A stretch of DNA of 64,000 nucleotides from NCBI RefSeq assembly GCF_025642255.1, contig NZ_CP106759.1, positions 3,871,501 through 3,935,500 of the forward strand, in the 5' to 3' direction. The DNA is from Stenotrophomonas maltophilia. Lineage in GTDB: Bacteria > Pseudomonadota > Gammaproteobacteria > Xanthomonadales > Xanthomonadaceae. The translations under genes were made by a program, and so were the position numbers. Shown here piece by piece: positions 1 through 9,550 of the stretch. The notes under the pieces were generated by a model. It was not told the DNA's origin and searched no databases. It worked only from the letters and a program-made list of their open reading frames with translations. The stretch's first letter is position 1. Each line of letters begins with the position of its first letter.

Positions 1-90
1 TTCGATGGCTCGATTCTCGGCCTCGCGGCGGGGACTGTCAGTCGCCTATTGGTCGTAGGACGGCATCGCGCCCCTGCCCGGCAGCCCCTG
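1..90. other. Window edge, no gene recognised
   Basis: No convincing coding sequence or RNA gene is visible in the 90 bases before the ubiA stop codon. Any gene here would continue beyond the left edge. Confidence 0.4.
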
Positions 91-984
91 TCAGCGCAGC
101 GCCAGATCCAGCGCGATACCGGCAAACAGCGCCGCGCCGACCCAGTTGTTGTGCAGGAACGCCTTGAAGCATGGCCCCCGCTCGCGGTTGCGGCAGATCC
201 AGAATTCGTACACCACCAGCGCCGCAGCCACCGCCAGGCCGGCCAGGTACCCGCTCCCCAGGCCGGCGCGCACACCGACCAGCGCCATGGTCGCCAGGAA
301 CAGGGCGTAGAGCACCCCTTGGATCACCAGATCCAGGTCCCCGAACAGGATCGCCGTGGAGCGCGAGCCCATCTTGAGGTCGTCCTCGCGGTCGACCATG
401 GCGTACCAGGTGTCATACGCGGTCGACCAGAGGATGTTGCCGGCGTACAGCAGCCAGCCCAGCAGCGGCACTTCGCCCTGCACCGCGGCGAATGCCATGG
501 GAATACCCCAGCCGAACGACATGCCCAGATAGACCTGCGGCAGGTGCGTATAGCGCTTCAGGTAGGGATAGCTGGCGGCCAGGAACACGCCGATGAAGCT
601 CATGCCGATGGTCAGCCCGTTCAGGGTCAGCACCAGTCCGAATGCCACCAGCATCAGTACCGCGAACAGCACCAGCGCGGCACGGCCACTGATCGCCCCC
701 GTCGCCAGCGGACGGGCCTTGGTGCGCTCCACATGCGGGTCGAGCCAGCGATCGGCGTAGTCATTGATGACACACCCCGCCGAGCGGGTCAGCCAGACAC
801 CCGCGGTGAACACGAACAGGGTCCACAGCGGCGGCATGCCGCCTGCCGCCAGCCACAGCGCCCACCAGGTGGGCCACAGCAGCAGCAACGTGCCGATCGG
901 ACGATCCGCACGCATCAGACTCCAGTAATGCCGCCAGCGCGGCGTCGCCGGCGAATGCGGCGAAGTGAGGGGGGTATCGGCCAT
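91..984 (-). CDS. ubiA: 4-hydroxybenzoate octaprenyltransferase UbiA
   Basis: An integral inner-membrane prenyltransferase that attaches the polyprenyl tail to 4-hydroxybenzoate in ubiquinone synthesis. The 297-residue product has the family's length. It carries the first Asp-rich substrate motif ([15 protein letters not shown], in the segment after CVINDY) and the second ([13 protein letters not shown]), separated by several hydrophobic helices. The frame stays open upstream, but I chose the ATG at 984 (MADTPLT...) because the longer N-terminus is Pro/Cys-rich and unlike the family, and the homologous part begins at [14 protein letters not shown]. The gene stands alone and diverges from the tRNA-Arg gene. 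Its identification is secure; only the start is inferred. Confidence 0.95.
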   Translation of the reverse strand: MADTPLTSPHSPATPRWRHYWSLMRADRPIGTLLLLWPTWWALWLAAGGMPPLWTLFVFTAGVWLTRSAGCVINDYADRWLDPHVERTKARPLATGAISGRAALVLFAVLMLVAFGLVLTLNGLTIGMSFIGVFLAASYPYLKRYTHLPQVYLGMSFGWGIPMAFAAVQGEVPLLGWLLYAGNILWSTAYDTWYAMVDREDDLKMGSRSTAILFGDLDLVIQGVLYALFLATMALVGVRAGLGSGYLAGLAVAAALVVYEFWICRNRERGPCFKAFLHNNWVGAALFAGIALDLALR

Positions 985-1133
985 GGGGATAGGATACTCC
1001 GGCGCTGCTGGAACGACTTTGCCAGCCGGGGGGAGATTTGTGCGGCAAAACTGGATAGAATGCCCCTCCCGCACCGCCTCATGGCGCTGCGATGCCCGCC
1101 TCGGTCAACCTGATGGCGTGGCGGTTCTACAAC

Positions 1134-1210
1134 GCGCCCGTAGCTCAGCCGGATAGAGTAGTGGCTTCCGAAGCCATTGGTCGGGGGTTCGAATCCCTCC
1201 GGGCGCGCCA
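1134..1210 (+). tRNA. tRNA-Arg (anticodon CCG)
   Basis: A 77-nt cloverleaf can be folded by eye. The acceptor stem GCGCCCG pairs with CGGGCGC, followed by discriminator G and an encoded CCA (1208-1210). The D-arm contains TAGCTCAGCCGGATAGAG. The anticodon arm GTGGC-TTCCGAA-GCCAT presents CCG, which reads the Arg codon CGG. The T-loop has the TTCGAAT sequence. There is no neighbouring tRNA, and no U-rich terminator is evident just after it. Confidence 0.97.
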
Positions 1211-1360
1211 TCTTTCCCTGCTCAGGCCATCGATTGTTGGCCCACCGGCACGGCCCCGGAATCAGCAGGGCGCTGATCTTCCACGCTAAGAACTGGAAGC
1301 CGGCAGCCGCCGAGCGCAGGCCCAGCGCCACAGGGGCGAGCACACCGGTCCACACAGCAA

Positions 1361-1383
1361 CGCCGGGCATGGCCCGGCGCTAC
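1361..1383 (-). repeat. SMAG/REP palindrome, single copy
   Basis: CGCCGGGCATGGCCCGGCG followed by CTAC, which is GTAG on the minus strand. It lies 15 bp after the stop codon of the GH109-type gene and could form a transcript-end hairpin. It is one of about ten copies of the same element in the window. Confidence 0.85.
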
Positions 1384-1397
1384 CGTGGGTGTACGGA

Positions 1398-2753
1398 TCA
1401 GTACGTGCCGTCGAAGGCAAAGATCGGCTTGCGCTGCTTCCACGCGCCAGCGGTGAAGTCAGGGAACTCCAGCGTCTGGAAGCCATTGGCAATGGACTGC
1501 TCGGACAGCGGGGTGATCGCGCTCCAGGTCACTGCATCGTAGATGTCGATCGGCATCGGCGCCTTGGCCTTCAGTGCCTCGACGAACGCATGGATGACGA
1601 ACCAGTCCATGCCGCCGTGACCGGCGCTGGCCGCGGTGTCGGCATGCTGCTTCCACAACGGGTGCTCGTACTGATCCTGGTAGGTCTTGAACTCTTCCCA
1701 CTGGTGCGGCGGGCTGCGGCCTTCAATGTGGATCGAGTGGTTGACGTCCATCCACAGACCCTTGGTGCCCTGCACGCGGAAGCCCATCGAGTACGGTCGG
1801 GGCAGCGAGGTGTCGTGCTGCAGCAGGATGGTCTCACCGTTCTCGCAGGCAAGCGTGGTGGTCACGATGTCACCCAGCTTGAACTTCACTTGGGTGCTGG
1901 GGTGGGTGGTGCCACCGCTCTTGGCCACGGTGTACTCGTGCAGGCCGCGTGCCTTGGTCGCGAAAGCGTTGATATGGGTGAAGCGGTTGCCGCGGTTGAT
2001 GCCGGTGTACATCGCGCACGGGCCGATGCTGTGGCTGGGGTAGAGCTCGCCGTTGCGCTCCACCGAATGCTCGGTGCGCCAACGTGCCTCGCTCCAGCCC
2101 TTGGGACCGAACTCCACGCCACTGTCGTAAGGCTGGCTGGGATCACCGGAGTTGAACTTCACCCCGCGCAGGTCGTGCTGGTAGCCGGCCTGCAGATGCA
2201 CCAGCTCGCCGAACAGGCCCTGTCGCACCATCTGCAGGGCGGCCATCACATCGCGGCGGTAGCAGACGTTCTCCAGCAGCATGTACGGCGTGCCGGTCGT
2301 GAGCTGGGTCTTCAGCACATCCCAGTGGTCCTGCAGGGTGATGCCGGCCACCACCTCGCAGCCTACGGCCACGCCCGCCTGCATGGCGGCGATCGCCATC
2401 GGCGCGTGGTATTCCCACGGCGTAGCGATGATCACGCCATCGATGCCCTTCTGTTCCAGAAGGCGCTTCCAGGCGTTGCTGTCGCGATCCTGGCCATAGG
2501 CCTTCGGCGCAGGCTTGCCGGCCTTGGTTACCATGTCCACGGCACGACCCAGCATGATCGGCTCGATGTCGCACAGTGCAATGACCTCGACATCGTCGCG
2601 GCGCACCAGCTCCTTCAACAGCACCTGGCCGCGCATGCCGGTACCGATCATGGCCAGGCGGAGCGTGCGCCCGCGCGCCCAGGCCGGGGTCTGTGGCAAC
2701 AGGCTGCTGGCGGCGACGGCGGCACTGGCCGCGATGAACTCCCTGCGTTTCAT
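1398..2753 (-). CDS. Gfo/Idh/MocA-type glycosidase, GH109 alpha-N-acetylgalactosaminidase-like
   Basis: Probably removes terminal alpha-linked GalNAc by the NAD-dependent oxidation-elimination mechanism of GH109. The 451-residue protein begins with a twin-arginine type signal (KRREFIAASAAVAASS). A Rossmann motif GTGMRG follows near residue 39. GH109 signatures follow: GCEVVAG near 133, ENVCYRRDVMA near 162, and YPSHSIGP near 238, where the Tyr and His match catalytic residues described for the Elizabethkingia enzyme. The ATG at 2753 is preferred over the one at 2762 because AGGAGA then lies about 10 bases upstream rather than touching the start. It is the last gene of the leftward operon GH31-receptor-GH109. 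A plain dehydrogenase of the same fold is the alternative, but the signal peptide and neighbours favour GH109. Confidence 0.8.
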   Translation of the reverse strand: MKRREFIAASAAVAASSLLPQTPAWARGRTLRLAMIGTGMRGQVLLKELVRRDDVEVIALCDIEPIMLGRAVDMVTKAGKPAPKAYGQDRDSNAWKRLLEQKGIDGVIIATPWEYHAPMAIAAMQAGVAVGCEVVAGITLQDHWDVLKTQLTTGTPYMLLENVCYRRDVMAALQMVRQGLFGELVHLQAGYQHDLRGVKFNSGDPSQPYDSGVEFGPKGWSEARWRTEHSVERNGELYPSHSIGPCAMYTGINRGNRFTHINAFATKARGLHEYTVAKSGGTTHPSTQVKFKLGDIVTTTLACENGETILLQHDTSLPRPYSMGFRVQGTKGLWMDVNHSIHIEGRSPPHQWEEFKTYQDQYEHPLWKQHADTAASAGHGGMDWFVIHAFVEALKAKAPMPIDIYDAVTWSAITPLSEQSIANGFQTLEFPDFTAGAWKQRKPIFAFDGTY

Positions 2754-2818
2754 GGCAAACATCTCTCCTCTTGGAAGCGCGCCGGCCGCAACCGGCGCGC
2801 TGGATCACTCGAACCTGC

Positions 2819-5794
2819 TTACTTGAATCGATAACCGATGGTCACACTGTAACCACGGCCGAAGATCGTCGCGTAGTCGCTGGAGTCACCCAGGAAGCTG
2901 TTCGGATCGTAGAACGGCAGCCGGTCGAACAGGTTCTTGACGGTGAAGCTCAGGTTCCAGGCGTCATCGGGGCGCCAGGTGACGCTCAGGTTGGCGGTCC
3001 ACCAGGACGGCGCGCCGTCGCACTTGCTGGCCTGCAGCGCCAGGTAGCCGGCGGTGCAGGTCTCCTTGTTGTTATCCACTTCATCCACGCGGTCACGGGC
3101 CCACTTGGTACCGCCCACATAGTTGACGAACATGCTGGTGGTCACCTGCTTGTAGGTCCAGTCGGCGTTGAGCGTGGCGCGCAGGCGCGGGTTGTTGTAG
3201 TAGCCCACCACGTCGCCGTAGTACCAGCCGCTTTCCTCATCCATGTAGTAGCGGTTGCGATTGGCGATGGTGGCGGCCAGGCCCACGTTCAGCCCGCCCC
3301 ACTCGCCCAGCGAGAAGCGGCTGCGTGCGTCCACGTCGAAGCCGTCGACCAGGGTCTTGCCGCGGTTCTTGTACTGGCCGACCACGCTGGCCACGTTGCC
3401 CACGCTGTAGCCGGGCAGGACCGAGGGGCAGCTCACACCGCTGGCCGGGTCGGCGCACATCGCCGCCAGCTGGGCCAGGTTTGCACGATCGGCATCAGTG
3501 ATCGGCGAACGGGTGGAGGAGATGATGTCGGTATCACGGCTGAAATCCGGGGCGACGATCTCGTTGTTGCGGTAGATGAACCAGTAGTCGGCCGACACCG
3601 ACAGCCAGCTGGCCGGCTCGTAGACGAAGCCCAGGGTGGCGATCTTGGCCTTCTCCGGCTTCAGGTCCTGGTTGGGCTGGGTCATGCGGGCCACGGTGCG
3701 GCTGCAATCGACGTTGGCCAGGCTCTTGCCCAGGTCCACGTCACCGGCGCGCTGCGACTGCCGCAACAGGTCGGCGATCGCGTTGGTCTCGGCGCAGCGC
3801 ACCTCATCGCGGTAGCCACCGAGCTGGGCGAACACGCCACCGCTGCCGGACTCGGCCAGGCTCGGCGCACGGAAGCCGGTCGAATAGGTGCCGCGCAGCA
3901 TCAGTTGATCGAATGCCTGGTACTTGAAGCCGATCTTCGGTGCGACGTTGGCGCTGAAGTTCGGGTATTTGTCCACGCGGACCGCGGCATCCAGTTCCAG
4001 CTTGTCGGTGATCGGCGCCACCGTTTCGGCGAACAGTGCATAGGTGTTGCGCGCACCGTCGAACCACGAGCCGCCCTGCTGGGTGATCAGGCCGGCGGCT
4101 GCGTCGGCATTGCCCGGCGTGTAGAAGGTTTCGCGGCTGGCATTGAAGCCGAACGCGGCGCGCATCTCACCGGCCGGCAGCTGGAACAGCGGGCCTTCGA
4201 TCTTGCCGTCCAGGGTGTGCAGGCGCGTCCAGGACTGGATGTCGAAGGTCGGGAACGCCTCGCGGATCAGCGCTGCGTTGGCTTCGCTGATCTCACCGAA
4301 CTTGTATGCCGGATGGTCGGAAATGATCACCCGCCCGGTACCCGGATCCACCGAGTAGGGGCCGAAGGCCTTCTCGAAGCCCTTCAGGTTGACGTTGATG
4401 GTCTGGTAGGTGGTGGAGTGCGTGCCGGCGGTGGCGAAAGCAGTTTCCCAGTTCCAGTCACCCATGTTGCCACGTGCACCGGTCAGCACGCGGTAGCTCT
4501 TGTCGGTGTTGCGCTGGCCGAAGTAGTTGGCGCCGGCATCCTGCAGCAGGTACTGCAGGCCGACTACGCCGCCCATCATCGCCTTCAGTTCAGGGCTGGC
4601 GTGGTTGTACTCGTTGTTCGGCCCCAGGTAGGGATACAGGAACTGGTTGACCGTAGTGCCGGTATCGCGGGAGAACCAGCTGGTCGGATTACCGGTGGTG
4701 GTGCCATAGCTGCGGGGTGTACCGCCATTGGCACGCAGATCGATGTCGGTGTAGGTCGCCTCGGCGAAGATTTCGGTCGAGTCGCCCACCAGGAAGGTGC
4801 CATTGAGGTAGGCGGTGTTGCGCTCGGACTTGGCGCCGGCGTCGATCTCGTTGTTCATCCAGGTCTCCCAGACACAACGCGGACCGGCGGCCTCGCCCTG
4901 CAGCACGTTCTTGCACCCGGGTGCGGCCTCCTGCACGCGGCGGCCGGTGACCGGATCGAAGGCGAAGTAACTGCCCGGGTTGAACTCACCCGGCTTGCTG
5001 CCCACGCCCAGGCGCAGGTTCGTCAGGTAATTGGGATTGTTGACGTAGTACTGCTCGGGACGCTTGTCGTAGAAATCACGCAACGGGATCGCGTCACGGC
5101 GGTACATGTTGACCGCACCGTAGATGTTGAAGCGGTTCTCGGCCAGGTCGCCGAAGCCGGCGGTGATGCTGGCCTGGCGCTCACCGTAGGAGTCGATGCG
5201 CGATGACGTATCGTTGGTGAAGTTGATCTCCGCGCCCTGGAAGTTGCGCTTGGTGATCACGTTGATCACACCGGCCACGGCGTCGGTGCCGTACACCGCC
5301 GAAGCACCATCGGTGAGCACTTCCATGCGTTCGATGGCGGCAGCCGGGATCGCATCGATGTTGACGAACTGGGTCTGGAAGCCGGCGGGTGCGCCGTAGT
5401 ACGACAGGCGACGACCGTTCAGCAGCACCAGCGTGCCCTGTGCGCCCAACCCACGCAGATTGGCCTGCGAGGCACCATCGGAGCCGGTGAACAGCGAGCG
5501 CGAATCCTGCTGCGCCGGGCGGGCAGCCGGCAGGTTGTCGAGCACCTGCAGCAGCGTACGCGCACCCATGTTCTGGATGTCCTGCTTGCTGATGACCTGG
5601 ACCGGCGAAGCGGTTTCCACATCGGTACGGCGGATGTTGGAGCCGGTGACCTCGATGCGGGCCAGGTCGGTGGCGTTGTCCTTGCTGTCCTGCGCAGCGG
5701 CAGGCAGGGCGACCGACAGCAGCGCGCCGGCAATGGCCAGCGTCAGCGGAGCGATCGTGCGACAGGGGGGGCGGCGGTAGCGTGCGGGCAACAT
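2819..5794 (-). CDS. TonB-dependent outer-membrane receptor
   Basis: A 991-residue outer-membrane beta-barrel with an N-terminal plug, expected to import an oligosaccharide or GalNAc-containing ligand using TonB energy. It has a signal peptide ending near PAAAQ, then the TonB-box region LARIEVTGSNIRR. The plug motifs are ASPVQVISKQDIQ, NLRGLG, LVLLNGRR, IERMEVLTDGASAVYGTDAVAGVINVI (shown in part). The C-terminus RGYSVTIGYRFK is a last beta-strand ending in an aromatic plus one Lys. AGGAGA lies 8 bases before the ATG. It sits between two glycosidase genes, with gaps of 119 bp and 65 bp, so it is most likely co-transcribed with them. The substrate is inferred from context only. Confidence 0.9.
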   Translation of the reverse strand: MLPARYRRPPCRTIAPLTLAIAGALLSVALPAAAQDSKDNATDLARIEVTGSNIRRTDVETASPVQVISKQDIQNMGARTLLQVLDNLPAARPAQQDSRSLFTGSDGASQANLRGLGAQGTLVLLNGRRLSYYGAPAGFQTQFVNIDAIPAAAIERMEVLTDGASAVYGTDAVAGVINVITKRNFQGAEINFTNDTSSRIDSYGERQASITAGFGDLAENRFNIYGAVNMYRRDAIPLRDFYDKRPEQYYVNNPNYLTNLRLGVGSKPGEFNPGSYFAFDPVTGRRVQEAAPGCKNVLQGEAAGPRCVWETWMNNEIDAGAKSERNTAYLNGTFLVGDSTEIFAEATYTDIDLRANGGTPRSYGTTTGNPTSWFSRDTGTTVNQFLYPYLGPNNEYNHASPELKAMMGGVVGLQYLLQDAGANYFGQRNTDKSYRVLTGARGNMGDWNWETAFATAGTHSTTYQTINVNLKGFEKAFGPYSVDPGTGRVIISDHPAYKFGEISEANAALIREAFPTFDIQSWTRLHTLDGKIEGPLFQLPAGEMRAAFGFNASRETFYTPGNADAAAGLITQQGGSWFDGARNTYALFAETVAPITDKLELDAAVRVDKYPNFSANVAPKIGFKYQAFDQLMLRGTYSTGFRAPSLAESGSGGVFAQLGGYRDEVRCAETNAIADLLRQSQRAGDVDLGKSLANVDCSRTVARMTQPNQDLKPEKAKIATLGFVYEPASWLSVSADYWFIYRNNEIVAPDFSRDTDIISSTRSPITDADRANLAQLAAMCADPASGVSCPSVLPGYSVGNVASVVGQYKNRGKTLVDGFDVDARSRFSLGEWGGLNVGLAATIANRNRYYMDEESGWYYGDVVGYYNNPRLRATLNADWTYKQVTTSMFVNYVGGTKWARDRVDEVDNNKETCTAGYLALQASKCDGAPSWWTANLSVTWRPDDAWNLSFTVKNLFDRLPFYDPNSFLGDSSDYATIFGRGYSVTIGYRFK

Positions 5795-5913
5795 CGGGGT
5801 TCTCTCCTGGCAGGGGTGCGGCGCGAATGTGGATCAGCGGGCAAAACGCTCCCGGGCCACGGCCAGCAGGCCGCAGTCGGTATGGGCGGGGGAGGAGCGG
5901 TGTTACGAAGGGG

Positions 5914-8900
5914 TCATGGGGCGACGATGCTGGCGGAGTCGCCCTCCTGGCCGATCAGCACGGCGTTGGCCCAGTTGGCACAGACCTGGGCGGGTTGACT
6001 GCCCTGCGCACCCAGCGTGCGCAGGCTCAGGGTGGTAAGGCCACGGATGTCCAGCTCCGGCTTGACCACGCCGGGCGCCTTCACCAGGCCGCTGTCGTAG
6101 AGCAGGCGGTTGTCGCCCCAGACCTGGAACTGCAGGCCGCCTGCGCTGCGGCAGGCATCATCAATGCCCAGATCCGCACGCAGCAGGCGCCAGCCGCCCT
6201 GCAGACGCAGGTCGATGCGGCTGTTCGCGCCCACTCCCAGGCCACGGCGGAACTGCAGGCCGTTCATGCGCATGCCGGCCTCGCCACGGAACGCCTGGTC
6301 GGCGCGCACCTGGCTGGCCAGCGCGGCCGGCACCGGCAGCTCGGAGAGATAGCGCTGCCGGGCCGGTCGCTCCGGTTCCTGGTGCTCGAGGATGTGGAAG
6401 GTGGACAGCGCGATCGGGCCGACATCGCGTGGCTGCAACGCGTCGAACGCGCGGGCGCTGCCCTGTGCCGCAGTGACCATCGGGTCGGTGCTGCTGGCGC
6501 CGTCACCTTCGGGGTTCTGCACGCTCAGCACCCGGAAACGCAGCAGGCGACCGGCGTGTGCGGGGAAGTCGATGCGCTGCATTCCTTCCTTCAACTGCAG
6601 CCGGCCCCGGGCGATCGGCTCGCCCCATTCGCCATTGCTGTCGCCCAGGTACACCTCGTAGTCGCGAACCTGGCCATGCTTCCAGTTCTTGTCGTTGCGT
6701 GGCGCCAGCTCGATGCCGTCGATCATCCGGCGCTCACCGAAGCCGACCACCCATTCGTGGGCGCCGGTGCGCACGGCCTGGTTGCGCACGCTGCGGAACC
6801 AGGTGGACGGGTCATCGTCGAACGCGTTCTCCAGCGGATGGCCAGGCTCTTCCGCTGGGCGGTTGACCACCAGCAGGCTGTCGGCCGGCAGCTCGCGGCC
6901 GAGCACCGGCGCGGCCGGATAAGCATCGTCCGCAGCGGCGGCGGTCACGGCGAAGTCCAGCTGCACCTGCAGTGGCTGGCGGATATCCTGCGTGGCGGTA
7001 CGCACATGGACGGTGCCGCCACGCTCACGGGCATCGAAATACCAGCCTTCGTCGGCACCGTTGAAGGCTGCCGCGTCGGCCAGCGCGGGCAGCACACGGG
7101 CGCCGGCCTGCACTGCGCGCGGGGCCTGCCGGCTCAACACGCGCAGGCCGTAGCGACGCTGCGCCAGCTGGCCCTGGTAGGTGCCCTGCACGGCCGCGAT
7201 CTGCACCTGGACCGGGCCACTGCCCTGTGCCGGCGCCTGCACGCGGATCTGCTGCGTGCTCGATTCGCCCTGCTGGTAGCGGCGGGTGTTGCCGTCGTCT
7301 TCGTACAGCGTGTACTGCGAATCGCCCTGCGGATAGAGATCGAAGGTGACCTCGTCCAGCGGCTTCTCGCCATCGAACAGCATCGACGGATACATCGGCA
7401 GGATGGCCCCGGCGCGCACGAACACCGGCAGCGTGGCCAGGTCGACCTGACGGTCGAGCTGGCGGCCCTCGGCGCCGGCCTGCATGCGGCGGCCGTCCCA
7501 GTAGTCGATCCATCCACCGGCCGGCAGATGGATGTCGCGCCGCCAGCCACGGCTGGCCGCCTGGCTGCGGTAGACCGGTGCGATCAGCAGATCACGGCCC
7601 AGCAGGAACTGATACTTGTAGGTTTCGTCCTGCGCGTGCGGATCGCGCGGGTAATCCCACATCAACCCACGCACCGGCGGCGCGCCTGTCTGCGCGGCGT
7701 CGTGCACCAGCCCGTACATGTACGGCGTCAGCCGCATCTTCAGTTTCAGATAGTCGCGGTTGATGCTGCGGTAGGGTTCGTCGTACCACCACGGGTGCTT
7801 GCGCGCGTTCGACGACCAGCCACTCATGCCCATCAGTACCGGAGTGAAGGCCTTCCACTGCAGGTCGCGGGTGTAGGTCTCGGCGCTGCCGCCGAAGATC
7901 GCATCGACATCGCCACTGGCATAGGCCATGCCGGACAATCCCGAGCCGACCAGGGTCGGCACGTGCCAGCGGATGTAATCCCAACTGCTGCTCTGGTCAC
8001 CGGTCCAGGCGACCGCGTAACGCTGGATGCCGGCCCAGCCCATCACCGTCCACAGGAAGGGACGCGAATCGGAATTGTCGACGATGCCATTGAACGCCTG
8101 GCGGTTGGCATCCATCGCGAACTGATAGCCCTTGCCGGTCCAGGCCACATCCAGCTTCTGTACACGGCTGCCGGCCTTGCCGACTTCCCAGGCGATCTTG
8201 TCGACACCGTTCTCCGTCCACAGGCCGGTGCGGAAGCCGTATCCGGCCAGACCCTTCACCGTCTCGGGCAGCTGCTTGTAGCCGCAGCCATAGCCGTCGT
8301 TGGGCAGGATCCAGCCACCGGGCATGTCGTGTGCCCGGTACTGCTTGGCCACGCTGTCGACCACGTCAGGCGTGGTGCCGGTCGGGCCATCGCTCCAGCC
8401 CTCGGGCACGGTGCCCGGCTTCTTCGCGTTGTCGCCGTCGTTGTAGCAATCGGCATCGCCATAGGACAGCGCCCAGCGCGCGACCATGTTGGGACGGCCG
8501 GTCAGCTGCGTGTAGCGCTCGATCAATGCCGGCAGATCGGCACCGACGAAGTAGTAGGCGTCGAAACGATCTTCGCGATGCAGCAGGGTGGACTGATCGG
8601 GCTGGCGCAGGTCGTAGCTGCCGTCGCTCCACGTATTGCGCAGCATGCCCCAGCCGCGGCTGCTCAGCAGCATCGGCGCCGGGCTCGGTCGATCACCCTC
8701 TTCCCAGCCGCCGGAGTAGGACACCTCAAGCTCGCGTCCCTTGAACTGGTAACGGCCATTCTGCTGGCCGCCGCCGAAGAATCCTTCGTCGGGCTGCGAC
8801 GAGAGTACCTGCACGCTCTGTGCAGCATCCAGGTCCAGCGGCTGCAGCTCCTGCCACAACGCAGTGGGCTGGCCATTGTCCAGACGCTCCAACCGCAGGC

Positions 8901-9267
8901 GCAGCGGCTGGCGCTGTACGTGCAGCACGAGTGCGCCGGTGCGCAGACGGATCTCCTGCGCATCTTCTTCCAGCTGTGCCTGCACGTCGGCACTGGGCTG
9001 GGGCAGCACGATCGGCGCGGCCTTGTCGCCGGCTCCGGTCAGTACCCCCTTGCGCCCCGCCTGTACACGGACAATGTCGGCAGCCGGCAGTTCGATGCGC
9101 ACACGCGCGCCGGTGTCGGTCTGCAGGTCCCAGGCGGGCGTGCCCGCCTTGCTGGCGGTGACCGAGCGCAGGTTGCCGATGGGTTCGGCGTGGGCCGACA
9201 TGGACGCCAGCAGCAGCACCGGCAACAGGGCCAGCATCAGCGGCGAGCGACGAATGCAGATTTCCAC
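5914..9267 (-). CDS. GH31 glycoside hydrolase with F5/8-type and NPCBM modules, probable alpha-GalNAc-active
   Basis: A secreted multi-domain glycosidase of 1117 residues. Residues about 150-590 are the GH31 barrel, with nucleophile Asp373 in KLDVAWTG and acid/base Asp424 in WTGDQSSSW. After the beta-sandwich domains comes an F5/8-type (CBM32-like) module around 806-930, recognisable from PLENAFDDDPSTWF and IDGIELAPRNDKNW. An NPCBM-like module lies around 975-1105 (GLGVGANSRIDLRL, FQVWGDNRLLYDSG). Multi-modular GH31 enzymes of this build include the GH31_18 alpha-N-acetylgalactosaminidases, which would fit the locus; alpha-galactosidase or alpha-glucosidase cannot be excluded. I chose GTG 9267, with GGGAG six bases upstream and a good signal peptide ending at AHA. 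A GTG at 9288 in the same frame has no ribosome-binding site. First gene of the leftward operon. Confidence 0.85.
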   Translation of the reverse strand: MEICIRRSPLMLALLPVLLLASMSAHAEPIGNLRSVTASKAGTPAWDLQTDTGARVRIELPAADIVRVQAGRKGVLTGAGDKAAPIVLPQPSADVQAQLEEDAQEIRLRTGALVLHVQRQPLRLRLERLDNGQPTALWQELQPLDLDAAQSVQVLSSQPDEGFFGGGQQNGRYQFKGRELEVSYSGGWEEGDRPSPAPMLLSSRGWGMLRNTWSDGSYDLRQPDQSTLLHREDRFDAYYFVGADLPALIERYTQLTGRPNMVARWALSYGDADCYNDGDNAKKPGTVPEGWSDGPTGTTPDVVDSVAKQYRAHDMPGGWILPNDGYGCGYKQLPETVKGLAGYGFRTGLWTENGVDKIAWEVGKAGSRVQKLDVAWTGKGYQFAMDANRQAFNGIVDNSDSRPFLWTVMGWAGIQRYAVAWTGDQSSSWDYIRWHVPTLVGSGLSGMAYASGDVDAIFGGSAETYTRDLQWKAFTPVLMGMSGWSSNARKHPWWYDEPYRSINRDYLKLKMRLTPYMYGLVHDAAQTGAPPVRGLMWDYPRDPHAQDETYKYQFLLGRDLLIAPVYRSQAASRGWRRDIHLPAGGWIDYWDGRRMQAGAEGRQLDRQVDLATLPVFVRAGAILPMYPSMLFDGEKPLDEVTFDLYPQGDSQYTLYEDDGNTRRYQQGESSTQQIRVQAPAQGSGPVQVQIAAVQGTYQGQLAQRRYGLRVLSRQAPRAVQAGARVLPALADAAAFNGADEGWYFDARERGGTVHVRTATQDIRQPLQVQLDFAVTAAAADDAYPAAPVLGRELPADSLLVVNRPAEEPGHPLENAFDDDPSTWFRSVRNQAVRTGAHEWVVGFGERRMIDGIELAPRNDKNWKHGQVRDYEVYLGDSNGEWGEPIARGRLQLKEGMQRIDFPAHAGRLLRFRVLSVQNPEGDGASSTDPMVTAAQGSARAFDALQPRDVGPIALSTFHILEHQEPERPARQRYLSELPVPAALASQVRADQAFRGEAGMRMNGLQFRRGLGVGANSRIDLRLQGGWRLLRADLGIDDACRSAGGLQFQVWGDNRLLYDSGLVKAPGVVKPELDIRGLTTLSLRTLGAQGSQPAQVCANWANAVLIGQEGDSASIVAP

Positions 9268-9294
9268 GCGGACTCCCAACCCGTTCACCGGGCG

Positions 9295-9388
9295 TTTCGA
9301 AAGCGGTTGGGCCGACTCTAGGGCAGGGATTCGAAAGATGTCAACAAATGGAAAGCAAAAAGTAAGATAAGTTCGACTAAAACGAAAG
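9295..9388 (-). promoter_or_regulatory. Leftward promoter/operator module of the GalNAc locus (candidate AgaR sites)
   Basis: Read on the minus strand, this stretch has CTTTCGTTT (9380-9388), the 20-base core TTATCTTACTTTTTGCTTTC (9351-9370), TTGACA (9339-9344, a consensus -35) and TAGAGT (9315-9320, a 4/6 -10 with an 18-bp spacer). TTTCGAA palindromes overlap or follow the promoter at 9330-9336 and 9295-9302. Five of the eight CTTTC/GAAAG boxes in the intergenic region have this orientation or lie here. AgaR motifs of Proteobacteria are known to be multiple CTTTC boxes. The boxes inside the promoter spacer suggest repression. The promoter should drive the GH31-receptor-GH109 operon. Confidence 0.65.
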
Positions 9389-9464
9389 GTGATGCGGCGC
9401 AGTACTTTGTGTAATCGCTTGCACTCCCCTGTTAAGCTTGGTGCGATACGGCATTTTTCGATTC

Positions 9465-9550
9465 CTTTCGTTTGGGACGATTGCGGTCTGTCAGAAACGC
9501 CAAGCGCTCTTTATCTTTCTTTTTGCTTTCGGTATTTGACATTTCGAAAG
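9465..9550 (+). promoter_or_regulatory. Rightward promoter/operator module of the GalNAc locus (candidate AgaR sites)
   Basis: Mirror image of the leftward module. It has CTTTCGTTT (9465-9473), core TTATCTTTCTTTTTGCTTTC (9511-9530), TTGACA (9536-9541) and the palindrome TTTCGAAA (9542-9549). The core differs from the leftward copy at one position. The -10 is poor: 17 bases after TTGACA stands GATCGT. The module ends 40 bases before the agaS start codon. An AAGCGCT sequence at 9502-9508 could be an additional regulator site but is unproven. This is the expected control region for agaS-kinase-agaZ-agaR-nagA-permease. Confidence 0.6.

Noticed and set aside
2771-5206. An 811-codon plus-strand frame opposite the TonB-dependent receptor
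   Set aside because: Same reason: an antisense frame of a convincing receptor gene, without motifs or a ribosome-binding site.
5782-9321. A 1179-codon open frame on the plus strand opposite the GH31 gene
   Set aside because: It lies exactly antisense to a clear glycosidase, has no signal peptide or family motif, and its Ala/Gln/Val/Arg-rich content is typical of the reverse frame of a GC-rich gene.
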